Assembly: GCA_036676355.1 (NCBI GenBank)
Contig: JAKFDA010000026.1
Coordinates: 1-46,332 of the forward strand
From: ZC4RG42 sp036676355
GTDB taxonomy: Bacteria; Pseudomonadota; Gammaproteobacteria; Burkholderiales; SG8-39
DNA length: 46,332 nt
Direction: 5' to 3'
The translations under genes were made by a program, and so were the position numbers. The notes below the pieces were generated by a model, which saw only the letters and a list, made by a program, of their open reading frames with translations, ran no database searches and was not told where the DNA came from. Below, piece by piece: positions 17,189 through 25,662 of this stretch; position 1 is the stretch's first letter, and every line of letters starts with the position of its first letter.

Positions 17189-18376
17189 ATGACTTCGCAT
17201 TTGATGAACACCTATAACCGCCTGCCCGTGTCCTTTGCTCGCGGAGAAGGCGCATGGTTATGGGATGAAGCCGGAAATCGTTATCTCGATGCACTGGCCG
17301 GCATCGCCGTGTCCGGTCTGGGCCATGCGCATCCGGTGCTGGTCAAGGCTATTGCGGATCAGGCTGCGCGCGTGATCCATACCTCCAACATTTACGAAAT
17401 ACACCGCCAGGAAGAACTGGCGGCGCGATTGTGCGCTCTGTCGGGAATGAGCGAAGCGTTTTTTTGCAGTTCCGGCTCGGAAGCAAACGAAACGGCGATC
17501 AAGCTCGCTCGACTGTATGGTCACCTGAACGAAGTGCAAAACCCTGCCATCGTGGTCATGGAGCGCGCATGGCACGGTCGTACGCTCGCCACGCTCTCGG
17601 CGACCGGCAACCGCAAGGCGCAGGCCGGCTTCGAGCCGCTCATGAGCGGCTTCATCCGCGTGCCCTACAACGACGCCAAGGCGGTTCAGCAGGCCGGTGA
17701 GAACAACCGCAATATCGTCGCCGTGCTGTTCGAAGTGCTGCAAGGCGAAGGCGGCATCAACGTTGCCGATCTCGAATACGTGCGTTTCCTGCGCAAGATT
17801 TGCGACGAGCGCAACTGGCTGTTGATGATCGACGAAGTCCAGAGCGGTATCGGCCGCACCGGCAAATGGTTCTCCTTTCAGCATGCGGGCATCGAGCCCG
17901 ATGTCATCACGCTGGCCAAGGGATTGGGCTCAGGTGTGCCGATCGGCGCCTGCCTGGGCGCGAAACGCGCCGCGGGCGTATTCAAGCCGGGCAATCACGG
18001 CAGTACTTTCGGCGGCGGACCGCTCGCTTGCGCAGCGGCCTGCACCACGCTTGAAGTGATGGAAAAGGACGGCCTGCTCGCGAACGCCGCGAAACAGGGC
18101 GAAGCATTGCGCGACGGTTTGCGATCGGCGCTGGACGGTGTATCCGGCGTGGTCCAAATTCGCGGCATGGGCTTGATGATCGGCATTGAGCTCGACCGCC
18201 CATGCGGCGAACTGGTAAGGCAGGCGCTCGCAAAAGGGCTGTTGATCAACGTCACCTCCGAAAAGGTGATTCGTCTGTTGCCGCCTTTGATCATCGATGA
18301 CGGCGAAATCAAACAACTGGTTTCGTTGCTCGCGCCGCTGGTGCGCAACTTCCTCGCCTCCGGTGCGACAGCGTGA
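17189..18376 (+). CDS. argD: acetylornithine/succinyldiaminopimelate aminotransferase
   Basis: 395 aa class III PLP-dependent aminotransferase of arginine synthesis (N-acetylglutamate semialdehyde to N-acetylornithine). Motifs are in order: SSGSEANE at 94-101, WHGRT near 129, the IDEVQSG aspartate D215 that contacts the PLP pyridine nitrogen, and the Schiff-base lysine K244 in TLAKGLGSGVPIG. ATG 17189 is chosen by alignment with the usual N-terminus; ATG 17204 (MNTYNRLP) is possible, and neither has a strong Shine-Dalgarno sequence. The stop overlaps the GTG of argF (GTGA), so the two are cotranslated. Confidence 0.96.
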   Translation: MTSHLMNTYNRLPVSFARGEGAWLWDEAGNRYLDALAGIAVSGLGHAHPVLVKAIADQAARVIHTSNIYEIHRQEELAARLCALSGMSEAFFCSSGSEANETAIKLARLYGHLNEVQNPAIVVMERAWHGRTLATLSATGNRKAQAGFEPLMSGFIRVPYNDAKAVQQAGENNRNIVAVLFEVLQGEGGINVADLEYVRFLRKICDERNWLLMIDEVQSGIGRTGKWFSFQHAGIEPDVITLAKGLGSGVPIGACLGAKRAAGVFKPGNHGSTFGGGPLACAAACTTLEVMEKDGLLANAAKQGEALRDGLRSALDGVSGVVQIRGMGLMIGIELDRPCGELVRQALAKGLLINVTSEKVIRLLPPLIIDDGEIKQLVSLLAPLVRNFLASGATA

Positions 18377-19296
18377 AGGCGGTGAAGCACTATTTGCAGT
18401 TCAACGACCTTGCGCGGGACGAGTACGACCATCTGTTCGCCCGCACCCGCTGGATCAAGAGCAGCTTCAAACGCTACGAGCGCTACTGGCCGCTTGAAGA
18501 CCGTACGCTGGCCATGATTTTCGAAAAGCAGTCCACACGCACACGTCTCTCGTTCGAGGCCGGCATGCATCAGCTCGGCGGCGCGGCGATCTACCTCAAC
18601 ACGCGCGACACGCAGTTGGGACGCGGCGAGCCGGTCGAAGACGCGGCGCAAGTGATTTCGCGCATGGTCGATCTGGTCATGATTCGCACCTTCGAGCAGG
18701 ACATCATCGAGCGCTTCGCCAAGCATTCGCGCGTGCCGGTGATCAACGGCCTGACCAACGAATATCACCCCTGCCAGGTGCTGGCCGACATCTATACCTA
18801 TATCGAACATCGCGGCTCGATCCAGGGCAAGACCGTCGCCTGGATCGGCGACTCGAACAATGTCTGCAACACCTGGTTGCAGGCCGCCGAGGTGCTTGAT
18901 TTCAACGTGCACGTCTCGACCCCGCCCGGCTACGAAGTCGAACCGGAACGCGCCGGCTTGTACGGCACTGATAATTTCGAAAGTTTCGCCGACCCGATGG
19001 ATGCCGCACGCGGCGCCGATCTGGTAACCACGGACGTCTGGACCAGCATGGGCTTCGAAGCGGAGAACGAGGCGCGACTGCGCGACTTCGCCGACTGGAT
19101 GGTCGATGCCGACATGATGCGCCAAGCCACGCCGGACGCGTTATTCATGCACTGCCTGCCGGCGCATCGCGGCGAAGAAGTCGCCGCCGAAGTGATCGAC
19201 GGTCCGCAAAGCGTGGTATGGGACGAAGCCGAAAACAGACTGCATGCGCAAAAGGCGCTGATGGAATATCTGCTGCTCGGCCGCATCAACAGTTGA
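18373..19296 (+). CDS. argF: ornithine carbamoyltransferase
   Basis: 307 aa from a GTG start overlapping the argD stop by 4 nt. It makes citrulline from ornithine and carbamoyl phosphate. The carbamoyl-phosphate motif STRTR is at 54-58, HPCQ at 132-135, and the ornithine-binding HCLP motif at 260-263. The length suits an anabolic, trimeric OTCase. It is followed by argG after 102 nt, giving three consecutive arginine genes. No DUF3460-type small gene is seen between argF and argG. Confidence 0.97.
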   Translation: MKAVKHYLQFNDLARDEYDHLFARTRWIKSSFKRYERYWPLEDRTLAMIFEKQSTRTRLSFEAGMHQLGGAAIYLNTRDTQLGRGEPVEDAAQVISRMVDLVMIRTFEQDIIERFAKHSRVPVINGLTNEYHPCQVLADIYTYIEHRGSIQGKTVAWIGDSNNVCNTWLQAAEVLDFNVHVSTPPGYEVEPERAGLYGTDNFESFADPMDAARGADLVTTDVWTSMGFEAENEARLRDFADWMVDADMMRQATPDALFMHCLPAHRGEEVAAEVIDGPQSVVWDEAENRLHAQKALMEYLLLGRINS

Positions 19297-19398
19297 CGCG
19301 CATCACGTTTCGATGAACCACCGAATCAATCCCGCATGGCGCGCACTGCCCGAATTGCGCTCTGCTTTCACAGCCCCCTCGTCCTTATAAAAAACATC

Positions 19399-20640
19399 AT
19401 GGCTACGAAGTCGAAAAAACGCATCAAGAAAGTCGTGCTGGCCTATTCCGGCGGCCTCGACACCTCGGTCATCCTAAAATGGTTGCAGGACGTGTACGAC
19501 TGCGAGGTCGTTACGTTCACCGCAAACATCGGCCAGGGCGAAGAAGTCGCGCCCGCGCGCGCCAAGGCACGGAAATTCGGCGTGAAGGAAATCTTCATCG
19601 ACGATCTACGCGAGGAGTTCGTCGGCGACTTCGTCTTCCCGATGTTCCGCGCCAACGCGCTGTATGAAGGTGAATACCTGCTCGGCACCTCGATCGCCCG
19701 TCCGCTGATCGCCAAGCGCCAGATCGAAATCGCGCGCCTGACCGGTGCCGACGCTGTTGCGCACGGCGCGACCGGCAAGGGGAACGATCAGGTACGTTTC
19801 GAACTGGGCTATTACGCCCTCGAACCGAAGATCCAGATCATCGCGCCCTGGCGCGAATGGGATCTGAACTCGCGCGAGAAACTGCTCGCCTACGCCGACG
19901 CCAACGGCATTCCGGTGGAAGGCAAGAAGCGCAAAGGTGGCGCGCCTTACTCCATGGACGCCAACCTGCTGCATATCTCCTACGAAGGCGGCGTCCTCGA
20001 AGACCCGAACTTCGAACCGGAAGCGGACATGTGGCGTCTCACCGTCGCGCCGGAACGCGCGCCCGCGCGCGGCGAATACATCACCATCGACTACGCGCAC
20101 GGCGACCCGGTCGCGGTCAACGGCCGGGAGCTCTCGCCGGCCAAACTGCTGACGAAGCTCAACCAGTTGGCCGGCAAACACGGCATTGGCCGGCAGGATC
20201 TGGTGGAGAACCGCTACGTGGGGATGAAGTCGCGCGGCTGCTATGAAACCCCCGGCGGCACCATCATGCTCAAGGCGCATCGTGCCATCGAATCGCTCTG
20301 TCTTGATCGCGAAGTTGCGCATCTCAAGGACGATCTGATGCCGCGTTATGCCGCGCTGGTGTACAACGGCTACTGGTGGTCGCCCGAGCGCCAGGCGCTA
20401 CAGGTGCTGATCGATCACACCCAGCAAACGGTCAACGGCACGGTGCGCCTCAAGCTGTACAAGGGCAACGTGATGGTAGTGGGGCGCGAATCGCTCAAGA
20501 ACTCGCTGTTCGACACCAAGATCTCGACCTTCGAAGACGACCGGGGCGCCTACGATCAGGCCGACGCCGGCGGCTTCATCAAATTGAACGCCCTGCGCAT
20601 GCGCATTGCGGCGAGCAAGCAGCCTCGCCGTCGCAAGTAA
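19399..20640 (+). CDS. argG: argininosuccinate synthase
   Basis: 413 aa. ArgG joins citrulline and aspartate with ATP. The N-type ATP pyrophosphatase P-loop AYSGGLDTS is at 15-23. The family signatures GQGEE, HGATGKGNDQVRFELG, APWREW and GGAPYSMDANLLHISYEGG follow. ATG 19399 (MATKSKKR) gives the normal N-terminus; the open frame 21 codons upstream is not conserved. Citrulline from ArgF is its direct substrate. The 102-bp gap after argF has no clear hairpin and no convincing promoter, so argDFG may form one transcript, ended by the long palindrome just downstream. Confidence 0.97.
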   Translation: MATKSKKRIKKVVLAYSGGLDTSVILKWLQDVYDCEVVTFTANIGQGEEVAPARAKARKFGVKEIFIDDLREEFVGDFVFPMFRANALYEGEYLLGTSIARPLIAKRQIEIARLTGADAVAHGATGKGNDQVRFELGYYALEPKIQIIAPWREWDLNSREKLLAYADANGIPVEGKKRKGGAPYSMDANLLHISYEGGVLEDPNFEPEADMWRLTVAPERAPARGEYITIDYAHGDPVAVNGRELSPAKLLTKLNQLAGKHGIGRQDLVENRYVGMKSRGCYETPGGTIMLKAHRAIESLCLDREVAHLKDDLMPRYAALVYNGYWWSPERQALQVLIDHTQQTVNGTVRLKLYKGNVMVVGRESLKNSLFDTKISTFEDDRGAYDQADAGGFIKLNALRMRIAASKQPRRRK

Positions 20641-20646
20641 GGGCGC

Positions 20647-20695
20647 TGTGTGCCAATAAAAAACCCGCCGTCGGCGGGTTTTTTATTGGCACACA
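20647..20695. terminator. bidirectional terminator, perfect 24-bp inverted repeat
   Basis: Two 24-base arms are exact reverse complements around a single T: left TGTGTGCCAATAAAAAACCC then GCCG, right CGGCGGGTTTTTTATTGG then CACACA. The GC core is flanked by a six-base A run and a six-base T run, so it works in both directions, for argG on the plus strand and the convergent FAH-family gene on the minus strand. Confidence 0.93.
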
Positions 20696-20735
20696 AAAGC
20701 GTTGCGCAGCACCGCCGCGCAACGCTCCGGGACAC

Positions 20736-21503
20736 TTACTCGTACCGGTTCGCCAGCGTACCGATGCCTTCAATGGTGACGCTCACTTCGCTGCCCGGCT
20801 TCATCGAGCCGACGCCGACCGATGTGCCGATGGCGATGACGTCGCCCGGTTCGAGCGTCAGGTCCTGCGAGATCAGGCTGACCAGCTTGGCGGGTGAATA
20901 GAAGCAGTCCGCCACCGGATAGTTCTGCCGCTCATCGCCGTTCAGCACCAGTTTGATGCTGACCTTCATCGGGTCGATGTCGGTTGCCACAACGGGGCCG
21001 AATACGCCGAAGGTGTCGTAGCTCTTCGCCCGCACCCACTGCGCAAAGGTCTTGTCGGCATTGATGACCTCGGCCGCCGTCACGTCGTTGATGCAGGTGT
21101 AGCCGAAGATGTAGTTGGGCGCATCGGCTTCCGAGACGCCGCTCGCGCGCTTGCCGATCACGATGCCCAGTTCGCCCTCGTACACCACCTTGCCGTCATA
21201 AGAAGCCGGCTTGCGGATAGTTTCGCCATGCGCCAGAAACGAGTTCGGCGCCTTGAGCAAATACAGCGGCACAGTCGGATCGGGGTTGCCGAGTTTGGTG
21301 GCCAGCGCGCGGAAGTTATTCCACAGCGCAATCATTTTGGTCGGCGTGGTAGGCGTCAACACCTTCACGCTGCCGAGCGCCAGCGTTTCGCCAGTCGGTT
21401 GTGCAGCAGCGAACATGTCGCCTGTGTGAACCTTGATGGTTTCGCCTTCGAGCGTGCCGAAACCGGTCTTGCCTTGATGTGAGTAACGCAGCCATTGGGC
21501 CAT
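20736..21503 (-). CDS. fumarylacetoacetate hydrolase (FAH) family protein
   Basis: 255 aa. The FAH-family metal site is visible: E109 and E111 in VVYEGELGIVIGK and D140 in FGYTCINDVTAAE. Other conserved segments are WNNFRALATKLG, KAPNSFLAHGETIRKP, WVRAKSYDTFGVFGP and the GTSVGVGSMKPG stretch. Members include fumarylpyruvate hydrolases, acylpyruvases and 2-hydroxyhepta-2,4-diene-1,7-dioate isomerases of aromatic breakdown; the exact substrate cannot be read from sequence and no catabolic partners adjoin it. ATG 21503 has AGGGAGA 7 nt upstream. Divergent from the BMP-family lipoprotein; the 269-bp gap (21504-21772) shows no gene and no convincing promoter. Confidence 0.92.
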   Translation of the reverse strand: MAQWLRYSHQGKTGFGTLEGETIKVHTGDMFAAAQPTGETLALGSVKVLTPTTPTKMIALWNNFRALATKLGNPDPTVPLYLLKAPNSFLAHGETIRKPASYDGKVVYEGELGIVIGKRASGVSEADAPNYIFGYTCINDVTAAEVINADKTFAQWVRAKSYDTFGVFGPVVATDIDPMKVSIKLVLNGDERQNYPVADCFYSPAKLVSLISQDLTLEPGDVIAIGTSVGVGSMKPGSEVSVTIEGIGTLANRYE

Positions 21504-21772
21504 GGAAATCTCCCTGTCGTTTGGAAACCTGAAAATCGAAGCTCTCCGCGCACGGCGCTGAGCGAAAATTTTTGCCGGACTGAACGGCAATACCGCCTGC
21601 TTTGCTGGCGGGCACACGAACCCGAGCGTATCGCCTGCACGGGGTCGGGTTGGATCCACCGAGGGTGCTAGGTCGCCGGGGCCGCTATTGTCGGCCGATC
21701 CGGCGCCGCTGCATAGACCATGAGCCGTTTCCGGACGCGATGTGCGGCCTGCGCGGGGGTAAACTCGCACGC

Positions 21773-22768
21773 ATGATTTTTTCCAGACGACTCTTCGTTT
21801 CCGCCACCTTGGTCACCGCAATGCTGGGCGGCTGTGGCGGCTGGATGGGACGCGCGCCTGAACGTGGCCCCATCGTCGCACTGCTGCCCGGCAATGTCGA
21901 AACCGATCCTTACAGCGGGGCAGCGCATCGCGGCCTGTTGCGCATAGAGAAAGAACTCGGCATTCCGGTGCAAGTGCTGGCGCCTGTCGACGACTCAGGA
22001 CAAGCGCTATCCGAGGCGCTGCGCAACGCGGCATCCTCCGACGCCACGCTGCTGATCGCGGCTGGCGATGAGCCGCGCAAGCGGCTATTGCACGCGGCGC
22101 AGGAATATCCCGACCAGCGTTTCGCTGTCATCGATACGCAATCGGCACTAGCCAATGTCGCGGCCTACGATTTATTGACGGAACAGGGCGCATGGCTGGC
22201 CGGCGCAGCAGCGGGGCTGCTGACCCGCACCAATGCGGTCGGCTATGCCTCCGGTGCGCACGGCGAGGCCTGGCGAAAGGCCTTCGCGGACGGATTGACG
22301 GCGAGCAACGGGCAGGCACACCTGATCGCGCGCAGCGACAACGGTTCTGCGAGCGAATGGGCCGGCGCCGTCCGCGCCGCCGCGGAAGCGAAAGCCGATG
22401 TCATGTACCTGGCCGGCGAAAACGTGCCTTATGGCGCCTACGCAGCAGCGCGCGAAATGAAAATCGCCTTGATCGCCGACCGTCACGAACGCGGGCCGCT
22501 GACGCCGCCGCTGGTCGCAGCGGTGATCATCAATCCGGGTGAAGCCGTATTCCAGGCGGGGCGAGACCTCTACGATGCCATGCTGAAAGGCGGCACGGTA
22601 CGTCGTCTCGGGGTCAACGCACCTAACGCAGTCGGGTTGGTACTCGCCCGCTCGGTGCCGCAGACGGTACACGAACAGTTGGAAATCTATCGTAAGCAGC
22701 TCATCGTGAGCGCCGCGTCGGCCCGGAAAGACGGCGAACCGGCTGATCAAGACAACGGCTCGCTATAA
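21773..22768 (+). CDS. BMP-family substrate-binding lipoprotein
   Basis: 331 aa. An N-terminal lipoprotein signal ends in the lipobox LGGC (Cys21), so the mature protein is anchored in the periplasm. The body resembles the Bmp/PnrA (PF02608) periplasmic-binding fold: VALLPGNVETDPYSGAAHRG, AVIDTQSALANVAAYDLLTEQGAWLAG, VGYASGAHGEAWRKAFADGL, MYLAGENVPYGAYAA, and NPGEAVFQAGRDLYDAM. Bmp relatives bind nucleosides or similar ligands for an ABC importer. No ATPase or permease is nearby, so the transport partner and ligand are unknown. The stop codon overlaps the -10 element of yajQ. Confidence 0.78.
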   Translation: MIFSRRLFVSATLVTAMLGGCGGWMGRAPERGPIVALLPGNVETDPYSGAAHRGLLRIEKELGIPVQVLAPVDDSGQALSEALRNAASSDATLLIAAGDEPRKRLLHAAQEYPDQRFAVIDTQSALANVAAYDLLTEQGAWLAGAAAGLLTRTNAVGYASGAHGEAWRKAFADGLTASNGQAHLIARSDNGSASEWAGAVRAAAEAKADVMYLAGENVPYGAYAAAREMKIALIADRHERGPLTPPLVAAVIINPGEAVFQAGRDLYDAMLKGGTVRRLGVNAPNAVGLVLARSVPQTVHEQLEIYRKQLIVSAASARKDGEPADQDNGSL

Positions 22769-22769
22769 T
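22764..22769 (+). promoter_or_regulatory. -10 element of yajQ
   Basis: A perfect TATAAT overlaps the TAA stop of the preceding lipoprotein gene and lies 27 nt before the yajQ start. No good -35 at 16-18 bp. A transcript start near 22776 would leave a short leader containing AGGAGA. Confidence 0.5.
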
Positions 22770-22795
22770 CGGCGCTCGCTTCAGGAGAATCAGTC

Positions 22796-23281
22796 ATGCC
22801 CTCGTTCGACATCACGTCCGAAGTCAACAAGGTCGAATTGAAGAATGCCATCGATCAGACCAATAAGGAAATCGGCACACGCTTCGATTTCAAGGGCTCC
22901 GATGCACGGCTCGAATTGAACGAACTGGTCCTGACGATCTACGCCGACGACGAGTTCAAGTTGCAGCAGGTGATGGACATCTTCGTCGGCAAATGCGCCA
23001 AACGCAATGTGGACGTCCGCGCGCTGGACGCTAAGGACATCGACAAAGTCAGCGGCAACAAGGTCAAGCAGACCGTCAATGTCCGCAACGGCATCGAAAG
23101 CGACAAGGCCAAGCAGATCGTCAAGCTGATCAAGGACAGCAAAATAAAGGTCCAGGCCAGCATCCAGGGCGAGGCGGTGCGCATTTCCGGCGCCAAGCGT
23201 GACGATCTGCAGAATGCCATCGCGCTGGTGAAGAAATCGGTCAGTGACCTGCCGCTGCAGTTCGGCAACTTCCGCGACTAA
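22796..23281 (+). CDS. yajQ: YajQ family nucleotide-binding protein
   Basis: 161 aa, two-domain cytoplasmic protein of the DUF520/YajQ family. Recognisable features are the N-terminus MPSFDITSEVNKVELKNAID, FDFKGSDARLEL, DEFKLQQVMDI, and the C-terminal end VKKSVSDLPLQFGNFRD. Some homologues bind c-di-GMP and affect transcription and virulence; whether this one does is unknown. Good Shine-Dalgarno AGGAGA 8 nt before the ATG. Convergent with the glutamine amidotransferase gene, with only 10 bp between the stops and no terminator in the gap. Confidence 0.95.
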   Translation: MPSFDITSEVNKVELKNAIDQTNKEIGTRFDFKGSDARLELNELVLTIYADDEFKLQQVMDIFVGKCAKRNVDVRALDAKDIDKVSGNKVKQTVNVRNGIESDKAKQIVKLIKDSKIKVQASIQGEAVRISGAKRDDLQNAIALVKKSVSDLPLQFGNFRD

Positions 23282-23291
23282 GCGACCCGCA

Positions 23292-23999
23292 TCAGTCCCG
23301 CATCAACCCTTCGGTCCAGCGGTCGTACAGTTGTCTGGCGACCGCATTCAGATTCCGCACCCGCTCGTCGAGCGACTCCAGCATTTCTTCAGGCGTCTGA
23401 ATCGAATCGCTCGCGCGATCGCGCAATTCATCGGCCCAGTCCTCGCACCACGCGCGAATCAGATCGGGCGTCATCTCGACATGGAATTGCATGCCGAGGT
23501 GTTTGCCAAAGACAAAGGCCTGATCGGCACAATAGGCGCTGGACACAACTCGCGTCGCATCGTCTGGCACGGTGAAGGTCTCACTGTGCCAGTGAAAGGC
23601 GAGGAACTCGCGATACGGCGCGAACCAGGCGCGCGCCAGCACATTGTCGTACACCCTCACCCGACCCCAGCCGATTTCCTTCACCGGATTACGCGATACC
23701 GTGCCGCCGAGCGCTTTCGCCATCAATTGCCCGCCCAGACAATGGCCGACACACGGCACGTTGGCCGCGACCGCAGCGCGAATCAAAGCGAGCGAGCGGG
23801 AAATCCACGGCAGATCGTCGTTGACGCTCATCGGGCCACCCATGAACGCCAACCCCGCGTATTGCCGGGGGTCGCCGGGCACGGTGTCGCCGGCATCGAC
23901 GCAAATGAGTTGCCAGGGGATCTCTTTCTCATCCAGGTATGCGGACAAATACCCTGGACCCTCAGTAACGCTGTGACGGAATATGGCGACCGGTTTCAT
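23292..23999 (-). CDS. class I glutamine amidotransferase-like protein
   Basis: 235 aa. The triad of a class I GATase is intact: nucleophile C87 in GHCLGGQLMA, and H173 and E175 in QFHVEMT. An oxyanion-type GGPMSVND lies at about 54-61. There is no attached synthetase domain, so it belongs to the GMP-synthase-like stand-alone group (type 1 glutamine amidotransferases of unknown acceptor, such as YfeJ-like or gamma-glutamyl hydrolases of polyamine/amine conjugates). The ATG is 17 nt from the start of the divergent protease gene, so its promoter probably lies inside that gene. Confidence 0.9.
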   Translation of the reverse strand: MKPVAIFRHSVTEGPGYLSAYLDEKEIPWQLICVDAGDTVPGDPRQYAGLAFMGGPMSVNDDLPWISRSLALIRAAVAANVPCVGHCLGGQLMAKALGGTVSRNPVKEIGWGRVRVYDNVLARAWFAPYREFLAFHWHSETFTVPDDATRVVSSAYCADQAFVFGKHLGMQFHVEMTPDLIRAWCEDWADELRDRASDSIQTPEEMLESLDERVRNLNAVARQLYDRWTEGLMRD

Positions 24000-24016
24000 G
24001 TGAGCGGGGTTGGTGG

Positions 24017-24658
24017 ATGAGTTTGCGTTATTTTATTGCGAAGGCTTCAATTTTCTGCGCTTGCGCCGCGCCCGCGTCCGCCGCAAACATTAATCTGGTC
24101 GGCCTGATCGGCGGCAAAGCGCTCGTTTCGATCGACGGCGGCAAGCCGAATACGCTCGCCGTCGGTCAGCGCAGCGCCGAGGGCGTGATGCTCGTTGCGG
24201 TCGAAGGCCAGGAGGCCATCTTCAAGATCGAGGGTCAGACCCATCGCGTCGCAATGGGTCAGCACTATTCCGCCTCGCATAAATCTGCGGACAGCAAAGT
24301 CGTACTCACCGCGGACACGCAAGGTCACTTTGTCACCCAGGGCACAATCAATGGCGCCGCGATTACCTTTCTGGTCGACACGGGCGCCACGAACGTGGCC
24401 TTTTCGACCGGCGAAGCGAAGCGGATGGGTGTCGATTACTACAAGGCGCCACGCGGCCATGTCGGTACCGCCAACGGCATGGCGACCGCCTATCGCGTCA
24501 AACTCGATACCGTACGCATCGGTCCGGTCACCCTGAACAACGTCGACGGCATGGTGCTGGAATCCCCTATGCCCTTCGCGTTGCTGGGCATGAGCTTCCT
24601 CAACCGCATGGAAATGAAACGCGACGGGCACACCATGACGATGACACGGCGCTATTGA
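24017..24658 (+). CDS. secreted retropepsin-like aspartic protease
   Basis: 213 aa. A signal peptide (hydrophobic about 5-18, then APASAA) suggests export. The C-terminal half is a retropepsin-like domain: a single catalytic motif FLVDTGATN with D121, the glycine-rich flap region GTANGMATAYRVKLDTVRIG, and the closing hydrophobic-hydrophobic-Gly motif ALLGMSFLNRM. This is the TIGR02281 type found in proteobacteria, which would act as a homodimer. The first half resembles small beta proteins with a SIDGG repeat. The substrate is unknown. Convergent with folE2. Confidence 0.9.
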   Translation: MSLRYFIAKASIFCACAAPASAANINLVGLIGGKALVSIDGGKPNTLAVGQRSAEGVMLVAVEGQEAIFKIEGQTHRVAMGQHYSASHKSADSKVVLTADTQGHFVTQGTINGAAITFLVDTGATNVAFSTGEAKRMGVDYYKAPRGHVGTANGMATAYRVKLDTVRIGPVTLNNVDGMVLESPMPFALLGMSFLNRMEMKRDGHTMTMTRRY

Positions 24659-24693
24659 TGCCGCGCCGTGCACCGGACTCCCGGCGTTAACGA

Positions 24694-25503
24694 TCAGGCC
24701 GTGCGCGTTTTATCGCGCTCGATCAGTGCGTATGCCGAGTGATTATGGATGCTCTCGAAGTTTTCCGACTCGACCACGTACCACTCGATCCGGTCGTCGT
24801 TATTCAATTTCGCCGCCACATCACGCACCAGGTCTTCGACGAATTTCGGATTGTCGTACGCGCGCTCGGTCACGTACTTCTCGTCCGGCCGCTTCAGCAA
24901 ACCATATAATTCCGACGAAGCTTCCTGCTCGGCGTAGGCAATGAGTTCCTCGATCCACACCTTGCTGCGCGTCTTTGCACTGATCGTCACGTGTGAACGC
25001 TGATTGTGCGCGCCGTAGTCCGAGATATTCTTTGAGCACGGGCACAGGCTTGTCACCGGCACAACGACTTTCATCTTGAAGCACTGTTGCCCGTTCACGA
25101 TTTCGCCGATGAACGTGACTTCATAATCCATCATGCTGCGCACGCCCGACACCGGCGCCGTCTTGTTGATGAAATATGGAAAAGTCATTTCCACGTGGCC
25201 CGATTCCGCTTCCAGGCGCTTGACCATCTCGGCCACCATGCGCTTGAAGGATTCGACCGAAATGGCGCGTTCGTGTGCGTTCAGAATTTCGACGAAACGC
25301 GACATGTGCGTGCCCTTGAACTGATGCGGCAGGCCGACGTACATATTGAAGTTGGCGATGGTGTACTGCTCGCCGCCGCCCTGCTCCGCAACTTTCACCG
25401 GATGGCGGATGGATTTGATACCGACCTGGTCGATGGCAAGATGCCGCGTGTCGGCCGAGCTCTGTATGTCAGGGATGGGGCTGAGAGGATCGCGGGTATT
25501 CAT
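24694..25503 (-). CDS. folE2: GTP cyclohydrolase FolE2 (type IB)
   Basis: 269 aa. FolE2 catalyses the first step of folate/pterin synthesis from GTP and is structurally unrelated in its active site to FolE1. The metal/active-site residues fall at exactly the spacing of the Neisseria enzyme: C154 (SLCPCSK), H166 (GAHNQRS), E208 (RPDEKYVTE) and H253 (SIHNHSAYA). ATG 25503 has AAAGG 8 nt upstream. A small GC hairpin (arms 25516-25521 and 25528-25533) lies just upstream of the Shine-Dalgarno site. thyA and folA of the folate cycle are also in this window. No typical Zur operator is recognised. Confidence 0.95.
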   Translation of the reverse strand: MNTRDPLSPIPDIQSSADTRHLAIDQVGIKSIRHPVKVAEQGGGEQYTIANFNMYVGLPHQFKGTHMSRFVEILNAHERAISVESFKRMVAEMVKRLEAESGHVEMTFPYFINKTAPVSGVRSMMDYEVTFIGEIVNGQQCFKMKVVVPVTSLCPCSKNISDYGAHNQRSHVTISAKTRSKVWIEELIAYAEQEASSELYGLLKRPDEKYVTERAYDNPKFVEDLVRDVAAKLNNDDRIEWYVVESENFESIHNHSAYALIERDKTRTA

Positions 25504-25616
25504 GTAAAGGCCTTTGCGGGGGAGACGCCCCGCTATCTGCGAGGGACCTCGCGACGCGTCGAGGACCATGCCGGTCAGGACGCGAAAAATGTAGATCGAG
25601 CGAGTGTCGGGTGGCG

Positions 25617-25625
25617 ATTTTACCA
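25617..25625 (-). promoter_or_regulatory. possible extended -10 promoter for folE2
   Basis: Minus strand TGG-TAAAAT, an extended -10 with five of six hexamer matches, in the 159-bp gap between dxs and folE2. A start near 25610 gives a leader of about 107 nt. No good -35. Confidence 0.35.
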
Positions 25626-25662
25626 ACATCGCGCGTCCGGCGCACCACCGGCGAAAGCGGCG

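Noticed and set aside
24645..24670. 8-bp inverted repeat between the retropepsin gene and folE2
   Set aside because: It overlaps the end of the coding region and no T run follows on either strand; not reported as a terminator.
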